Shown one piece after another: positions 25,851 through 36,240 of a stretch of DNA of 64,000 nt (position 1 is its first letter; the number at the start of each line of letters is the position of its first letter). The translations under genes and the position numbers were made by a program. Source of the stretch: Armatimonadota bacterium (GTDB taxonomy: Bacteria; Armatimonadota; Chthonomonadetes; Chthonomonadales; Chthonomonadaceae); NCBI GenBank assembly GCA_028871815.1, contig JAGWMJ010000004.1, positions 186,001 to 250,000 of the forward strand, given 5' to 3'. The notes beneath the pieces were generated by a model. The model searched no databases. It was not told where the DNA came from and saw only the letters and a list, made by a program, of their open reading frames with translations.

Positions 25851-27857
25851 ATGACGAAGCCGTACTATGTAACTACGCCCATCTACTACGTAAATGGGAT
25901 GCCCCACATCGGCGCCGCTCTCACGACTATCGCTTGTGATGCCATCGCTCGCTACCAGCGGATGCTGGGCTCGGATGCCTTCCTGCTGACCGGAACCGAT
26001 GAAAACGCCGCCAAGGTTCTGGCGGCGGCGGAGCAGCAGGGCGAGGATCCGGCCGAGTTTGTTTGCGGACTGGCGGCCGAATTCCGGTCGTGCTGGAACG
26101 CGCTCCACGTGGAGTACAGCGACTTTATTCGCACCACGGAGGCTCGCCACACACTCGCAGTCCAGGAATGCGTCAGGCGATTGATTGCCACGGGTGATAT
26201 CTATCGCGGTGAGTACGAAGGCTGGTACAGCATCAGCGACGAGACCTTCTTTCGCGACAGTGAGGTGGATAACGGTTTCGCCAACGAGACCGGCAAGCCG
26301 GTGGTGCGGGTCTCGGAGCCCGGCTACTACTTTCGACTGTCGGCCTTCGCCGATCGCTTACTGCAGCACATCAATAGCAATCCGCAGTTTTTGCAGCCTG
26401 AGTCGCGCCGCAACGAGGTGACGAGTTACATCAGCGAAGGCTTGCGCGATATGTACATCACGCGACCCAATCGCGGTTGGGGCATCACCGTGCCAGGCGA
26501 TGAGTCCTGTGTGGTCTACGTCTGGCTGGATGCCCTGGTCAACTACCTGGCGGCAGCCGGTTGGCCGGATGAGATGGAAGCGCGTAACTTGTGGCCGGCC
26601 GACCTGCATATGGTTGGCAAAGAGATTTTTGTTCGTTTCCATGCCACGCTGTGGCCGGCGATGTTGATGGCGCTGAACTTACCGCTGCCGAAACAGATAT
26701 TCGCGCACGGCTGGTTCACGGTTCATGGCGCCAAGGGTGGCAAGACCGGGCCAAGCTTGCCACATCCGGTTCGGCTCGCCGAATTCATCCGCGACCGATC
26801 CGGTTGCACGATTGCGGCTGCAGTTGATGCCGAACGGTACCTACTGTGCCGGACGATGAGTTTCGCCGGAGACAGCGAGTTCAGCGTCTCTGCATGTCTA
26901 CAGCGATTCAACATCGATCTCGCCAATGATCTCGGCAACCTGGTGAATCGTACCGTGAACATGACGTGCCGCTATTGTGGTGGTCTGGTTCCACAGCCAA
27001 GCGATGCGCCGCAGCCCTTGGCGGAGTTCGTCGCCACAGTTGCCCACGACGTGGCCGCCGCGATGGAATCGGTTCGGTTGAACGTGTCGCTGGATGCCGC
27101 GTGGCAGCTGGTGAGCCGTATGAACAAGTATCTCGACGAGCATGCACCCTGGGCGCTGGCCCCACGCGCGGCGGCTGGCGACGCAGTGGCTGCGGAGCAG
27201 CTTGGAGATGTACTGTATGCGGGGTTGGAAGCGTCGCGCGTCGCCTCGGTGCTTCTGTATCCCTTCATGCCGGAGGTGTCGAGAGCTATTCGGCAGCAGA
27301 TCGGTGGGGAATGTGGCGCATCGCCACCAACCTGGGCCGAGGCCGCCTGGGGCGGGCTTAAGCCCGGTAGCCGGTTAGGGTCAGCGGAGCCGATATTCCC
27401 TCGGATCCGGGAGACCAACGTATCACACACTGAATTGGAGGACCTGGCAAGCCGCCGCAGCCCTGTGCGGCAAAGCGGTCAGGCTGGAACAACCGTGACT
27501 AACGAATCAGCGCCCGCACCTGTTGGGCAAGAGCCTATCACCATCGAAGAGTTTGGCCGCATCGACCTGCGAGTGGCCGAGGTTTTGGCGGCCGAGCCTG
27601 TTACCGGCGCCACGCGGCTGCTTCGGCTGACCGTGCACCTTGGTGGCGACGATACCCGGACGATTCTCGCCGGCATTGCCGAGGCGTACCGACCCGAGGA
27701 GCTCGAGGGGAAGCGTGTTGTGGTCGTCGCAAACCTTCAGCCTCGCGTTATGCGGGGAATCGAGTCGAAGGGCATGCTGCTTGCGGCCGATAGCGACGGG
27801 AAGGCGATTCTGATTGAGCCCGATCAGTCCGCCCCCTTGGGAGCCAGGGTTCGCTGA
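25851..27857 (+). CDS. metG: Methionyl-tRNA synthetase, with altered KMSKS and no zinc-knuckle cysteines
   Basis: Charges tRNA(Met) with methionine. The class I core is clear: TTPIYYVNGMPHIGAA (HIGH region), LLTGTDENA, VVYVWLDALVNYL, NLVNRTVNM, and a C-terminal EMAP/Arc1p-like tRNA-binding domain (about 565-668, DLRVAEVLAAEP to KGMLLAAD). Two motifs are odd. KMSKS reads KGGKT at 295-299, keeping both lysines but followed by a longer, unusual loop (GPSLPHPVRLAEFIRDRSG). The zinc knuckle positions are YSISDET at 126-132 with no Cys, so this is a zinc-less form. The frame is unbroken, so it looks functional. Its 3' end overlaps the convergent neighbour by 34 bases. Confidence 0.92.
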   Translation: MTKPYYVTTPIYYVNGMPHIGAALTTIACDAIARYQRMLGSDAFLLTGTDENAAKVLAAAEQQGEDPAEFVCGLAAEFRSCWNALHVEYSDFIRTTEARHTLAVQECVRRLIATGDIYRGEYEGWYSISDETFFRDSEVDNGFANETGKPVVRVSEPGYYFRLSAFADRLLQHINSNPQFLQPESRRNEVTSYISEGLRDMYITRPNRGWGITVPGDESCVVYVWLDALVNYLAAAGWPDEMEARNLWPADLHMVGKEIFVRFHATLWPAMLMALNLPLPKQIFAHGWFTVHGAKGGKTGPSLPHPVRLAEFIRDRSGCTIAAAVDAERYLLCRTMSFAGDSEFSVSACLQRFNIDLANDLGNLVNRTVNMTCRYCGGLVPQPSDAPQPLAEFVATVAHDVAAAMESVRLNVSLDAAWQLVSRMNKYLDEHAPWALAPRAAAGDAVAAEQLGDVLYAGLEASRVASVLLYPFMPEVSRAIRQQIGGECGASPPTWAEAAWGGLKPGSRLGSAEPIFPRIRETNVSHTELEDLASRRSPVRQSGQAGTTVTNESAPAPVGQEPITIEEFGRIDLRVAEVLAAEPVTGATRLLRLTVHLGGDDTRTILAGIAEAYRPEELEGKRVVVVANLQPRVMRGIESKGMLLAADSDGKAILIEPDQSAPLGARVR

Positions 27858-28513
27858 GTAGCGCGCAGTAACGACTTCGGGTGCGCTAGTTGGGCTACGA
27901 AGTCGTACGATTTGGCATCGACGCGGCGGAGTGCAATGGGCCGTCTGACGTACCACGCGAACGCCTCAGCAAACCCCTCCTGTGGCGACGCGTCCGCGTA
28001 GGTCGTAATCAGGCCACCAAGTTCCACTCGTGACTTCCAGAGCGCGCGGTAGGCCTCGCGCTGCGTTCGAGTAAGCTCGGTCTGCCAAACGTAGTGGCCA
28101 AGCTCGTGTGTGAACACCAATCCGGCCAGCATGCCGCGCAAGCCCTGCCTTACCATCACCTCCGCCGGGGTATCCTGTGCATCCGGTGGTGGTAAGTACA
28201 GTCCATCCACCGGTCCATCGCCGTCGGCCGCAACGGCGGTCGCCGAGACGGCTGCAGATGCGATCGCAGCCTGCGTTGTCTCAACTACCCGGATACCGGG
28301 ACCGCGCCGGAAAGCCGTCGGCAAATACGTTACGATGCGCTGCCAAAGCGCGGCCTGCCCGGAAGGCGCCGCAACCACCAAGAAGGCCTTTGGGTTCTTC
28401 GTCGAATGAGTTCCATGCCCTGCGTCCAAACCGGGAGAGGCGAACGCTGGAGCACACAGACACACCGAGGCTGCAAACGTTGATGCGATTTGGCGCAGCG
28501 CGATACTTTTCAT
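27824..28513 (-). CDS. Secreted HExxH metallopeptidase-like protein
   Basis: A 229-residue protein. ATG at 28513 gives a clean Sec signal peptide (MKSIALRQIASTFAASVCLCAPAFA). The mature part contains VFTHELGHYVWQ, an HExxH zincin site, and about 35 residues later EGFAEAFAWYV, whose Glu could be the third zinc ligand of a gluzincin. It should act outside the cytoplasm. The family is not recognised beyond that. It is divergent from the ECF sigma factor gene (34-base gap) and overlaps metG at the 3' end. Confidence 0.62.
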   Translation of the reverse strand: MKSIALRQIASTFAASVCLCAPAFASPGLDAGHGTHSTKNPKAFLVVAAPSGQAALWQRIVTYLPTAFRRGPGIRVVETTQAAIASAAVSATAVAADGDGPVDGLYLPPPDAQDTPAEVMVRQGLRGMLAGLVFTHELGHYVWQTELTRTQREAYRALWKSRVELGGLITTYADASPQEGFAEAFAWYVRRPIALRRVDAKSYDFVAQLAHPKSLLRATQRTLAPKGAD

Positions 28514-28547
28514 AGGTTGTAACCGTCTTATCCTCTCGGAGCGTTTC

Positions 28548-29105
28548 GTGCCCGCAACCAAATCAGACAGCGGCTTCGAGCATCGGCTGATATTGCGGCT
28601 CCGAGGTGGTGACCGTGCGGCTTGGAGTACCGCCTTCGATCTATACGGAGATCGCATCTACGGATACGCCCGGCGTGCGCTTGGACATCGGGAAGATGCT
28701 GAGGATGTAGCAGCCGAAACCTTCCAACGGGCGATCGAGAGGATCGGTGCGTTTCGGGGAGACTCACCGCTGATCGCCTGGCTGTTCGCGATTGCCCGGA
28801 ATCTCTGCCTCGACCGGCAGCGGCAGCCGAGGCTGCTCGGCCTGGAACTGGAAGAGGAGCTGGCTGATGATACCGCGACCGAGGAGCGCCTTGAAACGCG
28901 CATACTCGTGCGCCAGGCGCTTGAGCGGTTGACGGCGGAGCATCGAATGGTACTTCTACTCTGTGATGTGGATCAATGGGATGCTAAAGAGGTTATGGTG
29001 GCGTTGAACCGGTCTCTTGCATCCACAAAGTCGATGTTGTATCGAGCACGCAGGAATCTGCGCGACCGTTTGGCGGAGTCCGGGATGGGCGAGGAGTGCG
29101 CGTGA
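28548..29105 (+). CDS. ECF-type RNA polymerase sigma factor
   Basis: A 185-residue extracytoplasmic-function sigma factor. Region 2 is seen as LGHREDAEDVAAETFQRAIERI with the usual PLIAWLFAIARNLCLDRQR, and region 4 as MVLLLCDVDQWDAKEVMVALNRSLASTKSMLYRARRNLRDRL. It starts with GTG at 28548. The stop overlaps the next ATG (TGATG), tying it to a putative anti-sigma factor. It probably controls a small regulon, perhaps including its own operon. Confidence 0.9.
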   Translation: MPATKSDSGFEHRLILRLRGGDRAAWSTAFDLYGDRIYGYARRALGHREDAEDVAAETFQRAIERIGAFRGDSPLIAWLFAIARNLCLDRQRQPRLLGLELEEELADDTATEERLETRILVRQALERLTAEHRMVLLLCDVDQWDAKEVMVALNRSLASTKSMLYRARRNLRDRLAESGMGEECA

Positions 29106-29416
29106 TGCAATGCGAGGCCTGTCGGCTTCTACTGGACGAGGCGATGGAAGCGGAATTGGGAGAAGAGGCACAGCGCGCCGTAGACCTGCATCTGCTGCGG
29201 TGCCATGCGTGCGCCCACGAACTCAAGAGCCTTGAAACAGCAAGAGAGCTGCTGCGCAACGCCGTGCCTCAGGCCGCGATTGGTCCGGCAATGCGTGATC
29301 GGATCGAGACGCGCTTGAACCTTGGCGAGCCTGCTCTTGGTAAAACCGAGGCGTTACTCCAGTGGACGCTTCCTCTCCACGAAGGCGCAACCGGCGACCC
29401 GGACGACCCGCGCTGA
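29105..29416 (+). CDS. Soluble anti-sigma factor with zf-HC2-type zinc domain
   Basis: A 103-residue protein whose start overlaps the sigma-factor stop by one base. MQCEACRLLLDEAMEAEL and HLLRCHAC (H-x3-C-x2-C) form the zinc-binding anti-sigma domain. There is no membrane helix, unlike many partners of ECF factors, so it should sense a cytosolic signal such as redox state. The C-terminal half is short and of unknown fold. Convergent with the next gene. Confidence 0.75.
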   Translation: MQCEACRLLLDEAMEAELGEEAQRAVDLHLLRCHACAHELKSLETARELLRNAVPQAAIGPAMRDRIETRLNLGEPALGKTEALLQWTLPLHEGATGDPDDPR

Positions 29417-29430
29417 CTGCGCGATCGTGG

Positions 29431-29454
29431 CGCTAGACTGCTGGAGGTCTAGCG
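29431..29454. terminator. Hairpin between convergent genes
   Basis: CGCTAGAC (29431-29438) and GTCTAGCG (29447-29454) form a perfect 8-bp stem with an 8-base loop. The stem includes the stop codon of the minus-strand membrane protein gene. No T-tract follows on either strand, so it is at best a weak bidirectional terminator. Confidence 0.35.
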
Positions 29455-31569
29455 AGGTTCAACGAGAGCGGCCGCGGCAACATACTCCGGAGCTACTCCG
29501 AACGCCAGAATCAGCGCGGCTGCCGAGATGCCGGAATCGTTAAGCAGGAGGGCGGCCGCAGCGGCGATAGCCAGCGGTAACGGGAGGAACCAGCCCGTTC
29601 TATGGCTCCGACGCCGCAATAGCGAGATGGCGACGCCGGCTGCCAGGAGCTCCAGCGTCCAGACACTGTGGAGCACCAGCCAGCCTTCCATCGCGAGCTT
29701 CCGCACGGCGATGCGCATGATCGTACTGTAATGCTGCGAGGCCGCCCGCGCAATATGCGTGCGGCTGACGGCGGATGCAGCAGAATCCAGCTTAACGGCA
29801 GCCACCAGGAGTAGCCCGCCCGCGAGTGCCCCGAACGCCGCGCCTTTCCATGCGCCTTTTCCGGATCTCATGGATCCTAAAAAGGCGAATAGCGCAATGC
29901 AGCCTGTAGGGGCGGCGCCGGCCTTCGCGCCCATTATCGGCAGCGCCATGGCCGTCGAAAGCGCTGCCGCGCCGGAGTACGCCAGTCCCGGGATGAGCGC
30001 ATTGGTGCGGCGAGTTACAGTCTCGAAGCGCCAGAACTGGATGAGTGCGCACCCTGCGCCGATTGCTGTACCCATCATTTCGTTACCGATCCCGTAAAAG
30101 CGCGCCCCCTCCGTGATCGTGTAACTCATCCAGGCGCGCTGCATCAGGTGGGCGCCGGTAATCAGATCGATGAAGATGACCAGGGTCGTCACCGCAAGCA
30201 GCGCCACGATGGTGTTGCGGAGCCCAAAGCGCTCGACTGCACAGAGGCTGAATACCGCTGCCGCGACCGTGGCAGCCGCGAAGAGCGTCGCGCAGACGGG
30301 CGGGCTTCCGAAACCTGCCTGGGGAAGCAGTATGGAGCTCAAAGGCATCCAAAGTACCATAAGCAGTGCAGTACGGGCAACGCGGCTACCGGAAGGCAGC
30401 AGGGCTGCTGTAAGGAGCAGGACCGCCTGAAGAATCGGCCAGCCACCGAGGAGGTCCGCCGCGCGTGATTCCTCTATGACGTTCGCCCAAAACGCCGTAG
30501 TGGCGGTCGGCCGGCCGTGGTGCCGACCTGCGGCTGCGAGCCGAAGTGGACTTGCCTGATTCAGGTTGAGCATCGCCGCGAGCGCCGGTTCTATGTCTGT
30601 CACCGTGAGGACGCCGGATCGATGTGTAGAGGCCGAGACAAGTCGCGCGGCCTGGCTGTTCGGCGCACTAACGGCGCACACGCCGAGCCGACTCGCCGGA
30701 TCCGGCGCAGCTCGATCCGGCAGGCCGATCACAATCAAAGCGTGCGGCTCCTTGGCGCTCCGCACCTGGGCGTTGATCTGACCAATCGCGCGATCGACGG
30801 CGCGTACTGCGGCGGCATGTTGCGCCGCGGCCTGACGCGGCAGGCACCGGTCAGCGTAGCGATCGGCCCGGTAGAGGTCTCCGAGTGTTATAACAACAAG
30901 GCGCGCGGACGCAAGAGCGTGGTTGAGCGACACCAGGATCGCATGGCTGTCGTCGCGGATGCCGAATGGCCAGGTAGCGGCGGCTTCGCCACGAACCGGC
31001 GGCGCCGCCACGACGCACTCTCCAGCGCCGTCTATCGCCATCAGCAGTCCCGGCTCGCAGCCATCGTCGGCGCTTCCGCTGCCGATGGACTCAACGACTC
31101 CGCCGGCGGCCCGGACTTCGTCGCCGAGCCGCCCGGCAACGACCGGGTGGTCCAATCGGTCGTTGATGCGCTGTATTGTGCTGGCCGCCTGGGCAGTGCC
31201 GGCCAGCCACAGGTGCGGCGGTGCAGCTGCTCGCGATCCGGCGCCCAGAGTAATGCCTATGGCGTTCAGCCGCTGCGGGCTGCTTGTTGGCGTGCGATCC
31301 GCTGTCCTGATGGCTACAACGCCAAACGCAGCCGTCTTCATCAGGCTCGCCCACGCTGGTGACCGGCTGGCCGTGGTCGAAGACCAACCAGGAATCAGAA
31401 CCACCACCACTCCGGCCACCTTCGGAAGAGGATGGAGTGGAGCCGTTGTGCTGCATCCGGCCAGGAGGAGAATCAGCCCTCCGGCCAGAGCCGGGAGTGC
31501 GGCGCGGCGCCATCGCTGGTGGCGCTTGGCCCGCTCCAGATAGTAGACAAATTGTGTGTACAGTGGCAT
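29449..31569 (-). CDS. AlkP-like extracytoplasmic domain fused to multi-pass membrane domain
   Basis: A 706-residue protein from ATG 31569; the frame extends further upstream but without similarity and would run into ruvB. The N-terminus has a hydrophobic segment ending LLLAGCS, a possible lipobox. Residues about 50-390 start [11 protein letters not shown] and contain [12 protein letters not shown], a layout recalling alkaline-phosphatase-superfamily domains in large membrane proteins, but I do not see a full metal site. Residues about 400-706 carry about ten helices, with the conserved-looking loop [14 protein letters not shown]. Function unknown. Divergent from ruvB, with overlapping control regions. 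Confidence 0.55.
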   Translation of the reverse strand: MPLYTQFVYYLERAKRHQRWRRAALPALAGGLILLLAGCSTTAPLHPLPKVAGVVVVLIPGWSSTTASRSPAWASLMKTAAFGVVAIRTADRTPTSSPQRLNAIGITLGAGSRAAAPPHLWLAGTAQAASTIQRINDRLDHPVVAGRLGDEVRAAGGVVESIGSGSADDGCEPGLLMAIDGAGECVVAAPPVRGEAAATWPFGIRDDSHAILVSLNHALASARLVVITLGDLYRADRYADRCLPRQAAAQHAAAVRAVDRAIGQINAQVRSAKEPHALIVIGLPDRAAPDPASRLGVCAVSAPNSQAARLVSASTHRSGVLTVTDIEPALAAMLNLNQASPLRLAAAGRHHGRPTATTAFWANVIEESRAADLLGGWPILQAVLLLTAALLPSGSRVARTALLMVLWMPLSSILLPQAGFGSPPVCATLFAAATVAAAVFSLCAVERFGLRNTIVALLAVTTLVIFIDLITGAHLMQRAWMSYTITEGARFYGIGNEMMGTAIGAGCALIQFWRFETVTRRTNALIPGLAYSGAAALSTAMALPIMGAKAGAAPTGCIALFAFLGSMRSGKGAWKGAAFGALAGGLLLVAAVKLDSAASAVSRTHIARAASQHYSTIMRIAVRKLAMEGWLVLHSVWTLELLAAGVAISLLRRRSHRTGWFLPLPLAIAAAAALLLNDSGISAAALILAFGVAPEYVAAAALVEPR

Positions 31570-31572
31570 AAT
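31544..31572 (+). promoter_or_regulatory. Promoter of ruvB (TAGACA - 17 - CATAAT)
   Basis: TAGACA at 31544-31549 and CATAAT at 31567-31572 are 17 bases apart, with TGG before the -10. The expected start near 31579 lies downstream of the first ATG in the ruvB frame (31571), which supports a later start for ruvB. The -10 overlaps the start codon of the divergent membrane protein. Confidence 0.6.
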
Positions 31573-31618
31573 GCGCCGAAGACCGGAGCGGGTTCGCTCT
31601 ACCCGGCGGGGACCGAAG

Positions 31619-32683
31619 TTGCGCAAAAACACACAGGATACCGAGCGGGTTGTCTCTGCTGCCCCGTGCGACGATGATCTCGCCGATCTGTCGTTGCGCC
31701 CGCGGCGCCTGCGGGAGATGATCGGCCAGCTTCGCGTCAAAGAGAATCTTTCAGTTTTCATCGACGCAGCGCGCGGCCGTGAGGAGCCGCTGGATCACAT
31801 TCTGCTGCATGGGCCGCCCGGACTCGGCAAGACAACGCTGAGCAATATCGTGGCCAATGAGATGCAGACCCGCATTCGCGTAACGTCCGGCCCGGCGATT
31901 GAGAAACCCGGGGACCTTGCAGCGATTCTTACCAGCCTCGAGCCCGATTCGGTTTTCTTCATCGATGAGATCCACCGCCTGAACCGAACCGTAGAAGAGA
32001 TCCTATATCCGGCAATGGAGGACTTCAAGCTGGATATCGTCATCGGACGTGGGCCATCCGCGCGTACCGTGCGGTTGGATGTGCCGGCTTTTACGCTGAT
32101 TGGCGCCACAACCCGGTCTGGCCTACTCTCTTCACCACTGCGGGATCGCTTCGGCATCCAGTTGGCGTTTGAACTATACCAGCCCGAAGAGCTTGAAACG
32201 ATCGTCCTCCGTTCGGCCACGATCCTGAACATCCCGATCGACCACGACAGCGCGGCGGAGATTGCGTGCCGTTCGCGCGGCACGCCGCGGGTGGCGAACC
32301 GGATACTCAAGCGGGTTCGCGACTACGCTCAGGCACGAGCAGATGGCCGGATCAACCGGTCGGTAGCCGACCAGGCACTGAGGATGCTGGACGTGGACGA
32401 ATTGGGTCTGGAAGCTTTCGACCGGCGGTTTCTGCGCGCTATCGCCACCAAGTTTGACGCAGGCCCGGTGGGGCTGGAAACGCTCGCGGCGATGCTCGGC
32501 GAGGAGTCAGCCACGATTGAGGATGTCTACGAGCCGTTTCTGCTCCAGATTGGATTCTTGAATCGAACGAGCAGAGGGCGGTGCACGACGCGGGCAGCAC
32601 ACCTCTACCTGGATCTGCCGTGGCGTGAGCGCCCGGACGCCACGGCTGTGCCGGTAGAGCCCGGTACGCTGTTCAGCAACTGA
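31619..32683 (+). CDS. ruvB: Holliday junction branch migration helicase RuvB
   Basis: The AAA+ motor of RuvABC branch migration. Seen: [13 protein letters not shown], Walker A GPPGLGKT (about 65-72), Walker B FIDEIHRL, the sensor region [20 protein letters not shown] and the C-terminal winged helix ([12 protein letters not shown], then [17 protein letters not shown]). I choose TTG 31619, since the N-terminus then reads [15 protein letters not shown], as in most RuvB proteins, and the promoter lies upstream of it. That gives 354 residues. tilS follows after eight bases. ruvA and ruvC are not in the window. Confidence 0.95.
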   Translation: MRKNTQDTERVVSAAPCDDDLADLSLRPRRLREMIGQLRVKENLSVFIDAARGREEPLDHILLHGPPGLGKTTLSNIVANEMQTRIRVTSGPAIEKPGDLAAILTSLEPDSVFFIDEIHRLNRTVEEILYPAMEDFKLDIVIGRGPSARTVRLDVPAFTLIGATTRSGLLSSPLRDRFGIQLAFELYQPEELETIVLRSATILNIPIDHDSAAEIACRSRGTPRVANRILKRVRDYAQARADGRINRSVADQALRMLDVDELGLEAFDRRFLRAIATKFDAGPVGLETLAAMLGEESATIEDVYEPFLLQIGFLNRTSRGRCTTRAAHLYLDLPWRERPDATAVPVEPGTLFSN

Positions 32684-32691
32684 GCCGGAGC

Positions 32692-34185
32692 ATGGCTAAG
32701 CCGGTCTCGGCTCCACAGGCGTGTTCAGACCCGTTCGAGGAGTTGGTCGTTGGCGCTCGCGTTGTCCTTGCCGGCTCCGGTGTTGCCGCGGGACAGCGGC
32801 TGTTGGTTGGCGTCTCGGGTGGCGCTGACTCTTCGGCGCTCCTATGCGTGCTGGCACGCATTGCCGAAGAGGATGGTCTTCTACTGACCGCGGCGCATTT
32901 GGACCATGGCCTGCGGGCCAACGCCCACGAGGACGCCAGCTGTGCGGAGATGATGTGCCGGCGGCTCGGCGTTCCGCTGGTTTCCAACCGCGAAGACGTA
33001 GATGCGATTCGCCATCGCGCCAGGTGCTCCATTGAAGAGGCGGCCCGTTTGGCGCGGCACCGGTTTTTACGCCGCGCTGCCACCGACAGCGGTGCGGCGT
33101 TGATTGCCGTTGGACACACGCGCGATGATGTGGTAGAGACCGTGCTGCTAAACCTGCTTCGGGGATCCGGTTTGCGCGGTATAGCGGCGATGCGCGCCCT
33201 CGATCCTCCGATCATCCGGCCCCTGATCGCTGCAACCCATCGCATGACGATTGCGTGCTGCATCCAGGCCAAGCTGGCTTGGCGTGAAGACGAGTCCAAC
33301 CAGGATATCCGGTTCACGAGGAACTGGCTTCGGCATGCTGTGCTCCCGATGCTGCGCGAGCATCTTGGCGATGCTGTCGACGGGAACATCGCGCGGTTTG
33401 GCGCCATAGCTGGTTCGGAGGAAGCGGCTATGGAGGAACGTGCGACCTCTGAGTTTGCCGCGATGGCCTCCGAAGAGGATGATGGCTGTGTCGGATTGCC
33501 CGCGGAACGACTGGCCGGGCTTTCCGACGCCGTTGCGCGACGCGTGGTGCGACGGGCAATCGCCGCGGTGCGTGGGAACCTTGACGACGTGACCTTTGCT
33601 GACGTACAGCGTGCGCTTGCAATTGCACGCGGCGAGCGTCCGGCGGCAGAACTGAGCTGGTGCGATGGCGCATCGCAGATGATCGTACTGCGGCGCGGAC
33701 ACCTGTGTGTCACGCCGGTGAGCGCTCCACTCAAACACGTGCCGTGGCAGGCCGAGCTTGGCATTGGCCGATCCTTACATGTACCTGCAATCGGCTTGGA
33801 CGTAACGCTCCTGCCGCGAGGCGGGAGTGCGCTGCCGGATGGCGCGCTCCTTACGGTACCGGTGCCTGCCTGGGCGTCGGCGCCGATGAGCGTGGAGCTT
33901 TGGCGGAGTGGTGATCGAATAGGCGATAGTTCAGGCGGCAGTGGGAGCAAGGTTGCCGACCTGTTGACCCGCGCCGGATTGAAGGGCGCAGCGCGGCGCA
34001 AAGCGGTGGTCATGCGCGCGAACGATGGGCGGTGCGCCATCGTAATATGGTTAGGCGCCCATGAGGAGCCCGCGGCGATGTCAGCGCCTGGCGATGCCGG
34101 TGACCTGCACCTGGTGGTACGGTTACCCCTCGATCGACCCGGCAACAACCGAACGACTGGCCCCACGAGGAGCCGTGTGCTATAA
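32692..34185 (+). CDS. tilS: tRNA(Ile)-lysidine synthetase
   Basis: Modifies C34 of tRNA(Ile2) to lysidine so that it reads AUA. The N-type ATP-pyrophosphatase loop is SGGADSS at 42-48, followed by AAHLDHGLRANAHED and GHTRDDVVETVLLNLLRGSG. The middle domain has ESNQDIRFTRNWLRH, a typical TilS stretch. The C-terminal substrate-binding domain shows LWRSGDRIG and SKVADLLTRAGLKGAARRKAVV. It is 497 residues, in the upper normal range, and lies eight bases after ruvB. The ftsH promoter overlaps its stop codon. Confidence 0.93.
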   Translation: MAKPVSAPQACSDPFEELVVGARVVLAGSGVAAGQRLLVGVSGGADSSALLCVLARIAEEDGLLLTAAHLDHGLRANAHEDASCAEMMCRRLGVPLVSNREDVDAIRHRARCSIEEAARLARHRFLRRAATDSGAALIAVGHTRDDVVETVLLNLLRGSGLRGIAAMRALDPPIIRPLIAATHRMTIACCIQAKLAWREDESNQDIRFTRNWLRHAVLPMLREHLGDAVDGNIARFGAIAGSEEAAMEERATSEFAAMASEEDDGCVGLPAERLAGLSDAVARRVVRRAIAAVRGNLDDVTFADVQRALAIARGERPAAELSWCDGASQMIVLRRGHLCVTPVSAPLKHVPWQAELGIGRSLHVPAIGLDVTLLPRGGSALPDGALLTVPVPAWASAPMSVELWRSGDRIGDSSGGSGSKVADLLTRAGLKGAARRKAVVMRANDGRCAIVIWLGAHEEPAAMSAPGDAGDLHLVVRLPLDRPGNNRTTGPTRSRVL

Positions 34186-34186
34186 T
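34178..34186 (+). promoter_or_regulatory. Extended -10 promoter of ftsH
   Basis: TGC followed by a perfect TATAAT (34181-34186), overlapping the tilS TAA. The leader would be about 41 bases. There is no good -35. It lets ftsH be expressed independently of ruvB-tilS. Confidence 0.6.
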
Positions 34187-34233
34187 GAGCGGCATGTCGG
34201 GCCAAACCGCCGGCTGCCGCAGAGGATGACGTA

Positions 34234-36204
34234 TTGAAATCGACGAACAGCGGAGCGCGATGGCTCGTGCTCATTGTGGTTGCCGTACTGGTGATACTCC
34301 TGTTTCAGACGGGGGTATTCAAGGGCTTCGGGTCGTCGACCAAAACGTTAACGTATAGTGAGCTGCTGACCAAAATACATTCTCAGCCTCAGACGATAGC
34401 GCAAATCACGTTTGAAAAGGACCAGGCGACCGGAACGTTCCGGAATACCGAGCAGGTAATACCGGGCGACGAGCACGCCCAATTTGAGGTGAATCTGCCG
34501 GATTCACCGGAGGCGCGCAGCAAGCTGATCGATTTGCTGCAGGCCAATTCAGTCACCTTTCAGTTTAAGCAGTCGCTGCTTTCAGACTGGCTACAGGGCA
34601 TGTTCAGCATGATCCTGCTGCCTGTCATCTTCATCGCGATCTTTTGGATCCTGCTCATGCGGCAGAGCCAGAGCGGCGGCAACCAGGCGCTTAACTTTGG
34701 CCGGAGCCGCGCCAAGCGCCTCACCGAAACGGTGCCCAAGGTGACTTTCGGAGAAGTCGCAGGCGTCGACGAGGCGAAGCAGGAACTCGAGGAGATTGTT
34801 GAGTTCCTGAAGAACGCCAAAAAGTTTCAGAATTTGGGCGCAAAGATCCCTAAGGGCGTGCTTTTGCTGGGCCCTCCCGGCTGCGGTAAGACCATGCTGG
34901 CGCGCGCCGTCGCGGGCGAGGCCGGCGTTCCTTTCTTTCACATCTCCGGCTCCGACTTTGTGGAGATGTTTGTGGGCGTAGGCGCTAGCCGAGTTCGGGA
35001 CCTGTTCGAAACGGCCAAAACAAATCGGCCCAGCCTCATTTTCATCGACGAGATTGACGCCGTTGGGCGCCAGCGCGGAGCGGGTCTCGGCGGCGGCCAT
35101 GACGAGCGCGAACAGACACTCAACCAGCTATTGGTGGAGATGGACGGATTCGATCCGAATGCTGGCGTCATCATGATCGCTGCCACCAACCGGCCGGATG
35201 TGCTCGATCCAGCCTTGCTGCGGCCCGGGCGGTTTGATCGTCGGATCGTGGTCGACGCGCCGGACGTAGTGGGCCGAAAGGCAATCTTTGAGGTTCACCT
35301 GCGAGGTAAACCGGTGGATACGGATGTGAACGTCGACACGCTCGCACGCCTTACTCCCGGCTTTACCGGCGCAGACATTATGAATGTGGTGAACGAGGCG
35401 GCTATTCTTGCCGCTCGGCGCGACAAGAGCAAGATATCCATGGCCGAGTTCGATGAAGCTCGCGACCGCGTGCTGATGGGACCGGAGCGCAAGACACGGA
35501 TGAACAGCAAGCTCAAGCTGAAGGTGGTCGCTTACCACGAGCTTGGTCACGCTATTGTTGCCGCGAAGATCCCGAATGCCGACCCGGTTTACAAGATCAC
35601 CGTGATTCCGCGCGGCATGAGTGGTGGCGCGACCTGGTTCCTGCCCAAGGAAGAGACACTGGAGACACGGCAGGATATGCTGGACGACATCACGGCCTCC
35701 CTGGGTGGCCGGGTTGCCGAACAGCTGGTGTTTGGCGATGTAACCACCGGCGCCTCCGCCGACCTGGACCAGGCGACCAACATAGCGCGCGCCATGGTGT
35801 GTGAATACGGAATGAGCGAGCGACTCGGCCCGCTCCGACTTGGCCGCCGGCACGGTAACCCGTTCCTTGGCCGCGATATCATGGAAGATCGCGACTACAG
35901 TGAGGAGGTTGCGCGGGCGATCGACGAGGAGGTCCGCGCCTTTATCGATCAGGGATATACACGGGCGGTGGCGATCCTCACGGAGTTTCGCGACAAAATG
36001 GACGAGATCGCCGACGTGCTTATGGTCAAAGAGACGCTGACGCGGGAAGAGTTTCTTGCTCTCCTGAACGGAGAGGCAACCGGGGAACAGGTGATGTCCG
36101 GCATGTTCCTGCCGCCACCACCACCGCCGCCGACGGGTACAACCACGACCGTTGAGCCGGACCTCCCGCGACTTCCTCCACAGTTGCGCCCAGAGCCGGC
36201 GTAA
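34234..36204 (+). CDS. ftsH: ATP-dependent zinc metalloprotease FtsH
   Basis: Membrane-bound AAA+ protease that removes misassembled membrane proteins and some regulators. Two helices ([38 protein letters not shown]) flank the periplasmic part. Walker A GPPGCGKT is at 213-220, Walker [15 protein letters not shown], and the second region of homology ends LLRPGRFDR. The zinc site is HELGH at 435-439 with a third-ligand region [15 protein letters not shown] at 34234 has GAGG upstream. The C-terminus carries a polyproline run (seven Pro) and an extension of about 30 residues. 656 residues, within the family range. Confidence 0.96.
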   Translation: MKSTNSGARWLVLIVVAVLVILLFQTGVFKGFGSSTKTLTYSELLTKIHSQPQTIAQITFEKDQATGTFRNTEQVIPGDEHAQFEVNLPDSPEARSKLIDLLQANSVTFQFKQSLLSDWLQGMFSMILLPVIFIAIFWILLMRQSQSGGNQALNFGRSRAKRLTETVPKVTFGEVAGVDEAKQELEEIVEFLKNAKKFQNLGAKIPKGVLLLGPPGCGKTMLARAVAGEAGVPFFHISGSDFVEMFVGVGASRVRDLFETAKTNRPSLIFIDEIDAVGRQRGAGLGGGHDEREQTLNQLLVEMDGFDPNAGVIMIAATNRPDVLDPALLRPGRFDRRIVVDAPDVVGRKAIFEVHLRGKPVDTDVNVDTLARLTPGFTGADIMNVVNEAAILAARRDKSKISMAEFDEARDRVLMGPERKTRMNSKLKLKVVAYHELGHAIVAAKIPNADPVYKITVIPRGMSGGATWFLPKEETLETRQDMLDDITASLGGRVAEQLVFGDVTTGASADLDQATNIARAMVCEYGMSERLGPLRLGRRHGNPFLGRDIMEDRDYSEEVARAIDEEVRAFIDQGYTRAVAILTEFRDKMDEIADVLMVKETLTREEFLALLNGEATGEQVMSGMFLPPPPPPPTGTTTTVEPDLPRLPPQLRPEPA

Positions 36205-36240
36205 CCGCGGGCCAGATCGTAGCGCTGTGCCGGCGCACAG

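Noticed and set aside
26732-26800. Frameshift or error explaining the missing KMSKS in metG
   Set aside because: The frame is open and coding-like on both sides, and shifting it does not produce KMSKS, so a genuine variant is more likely.
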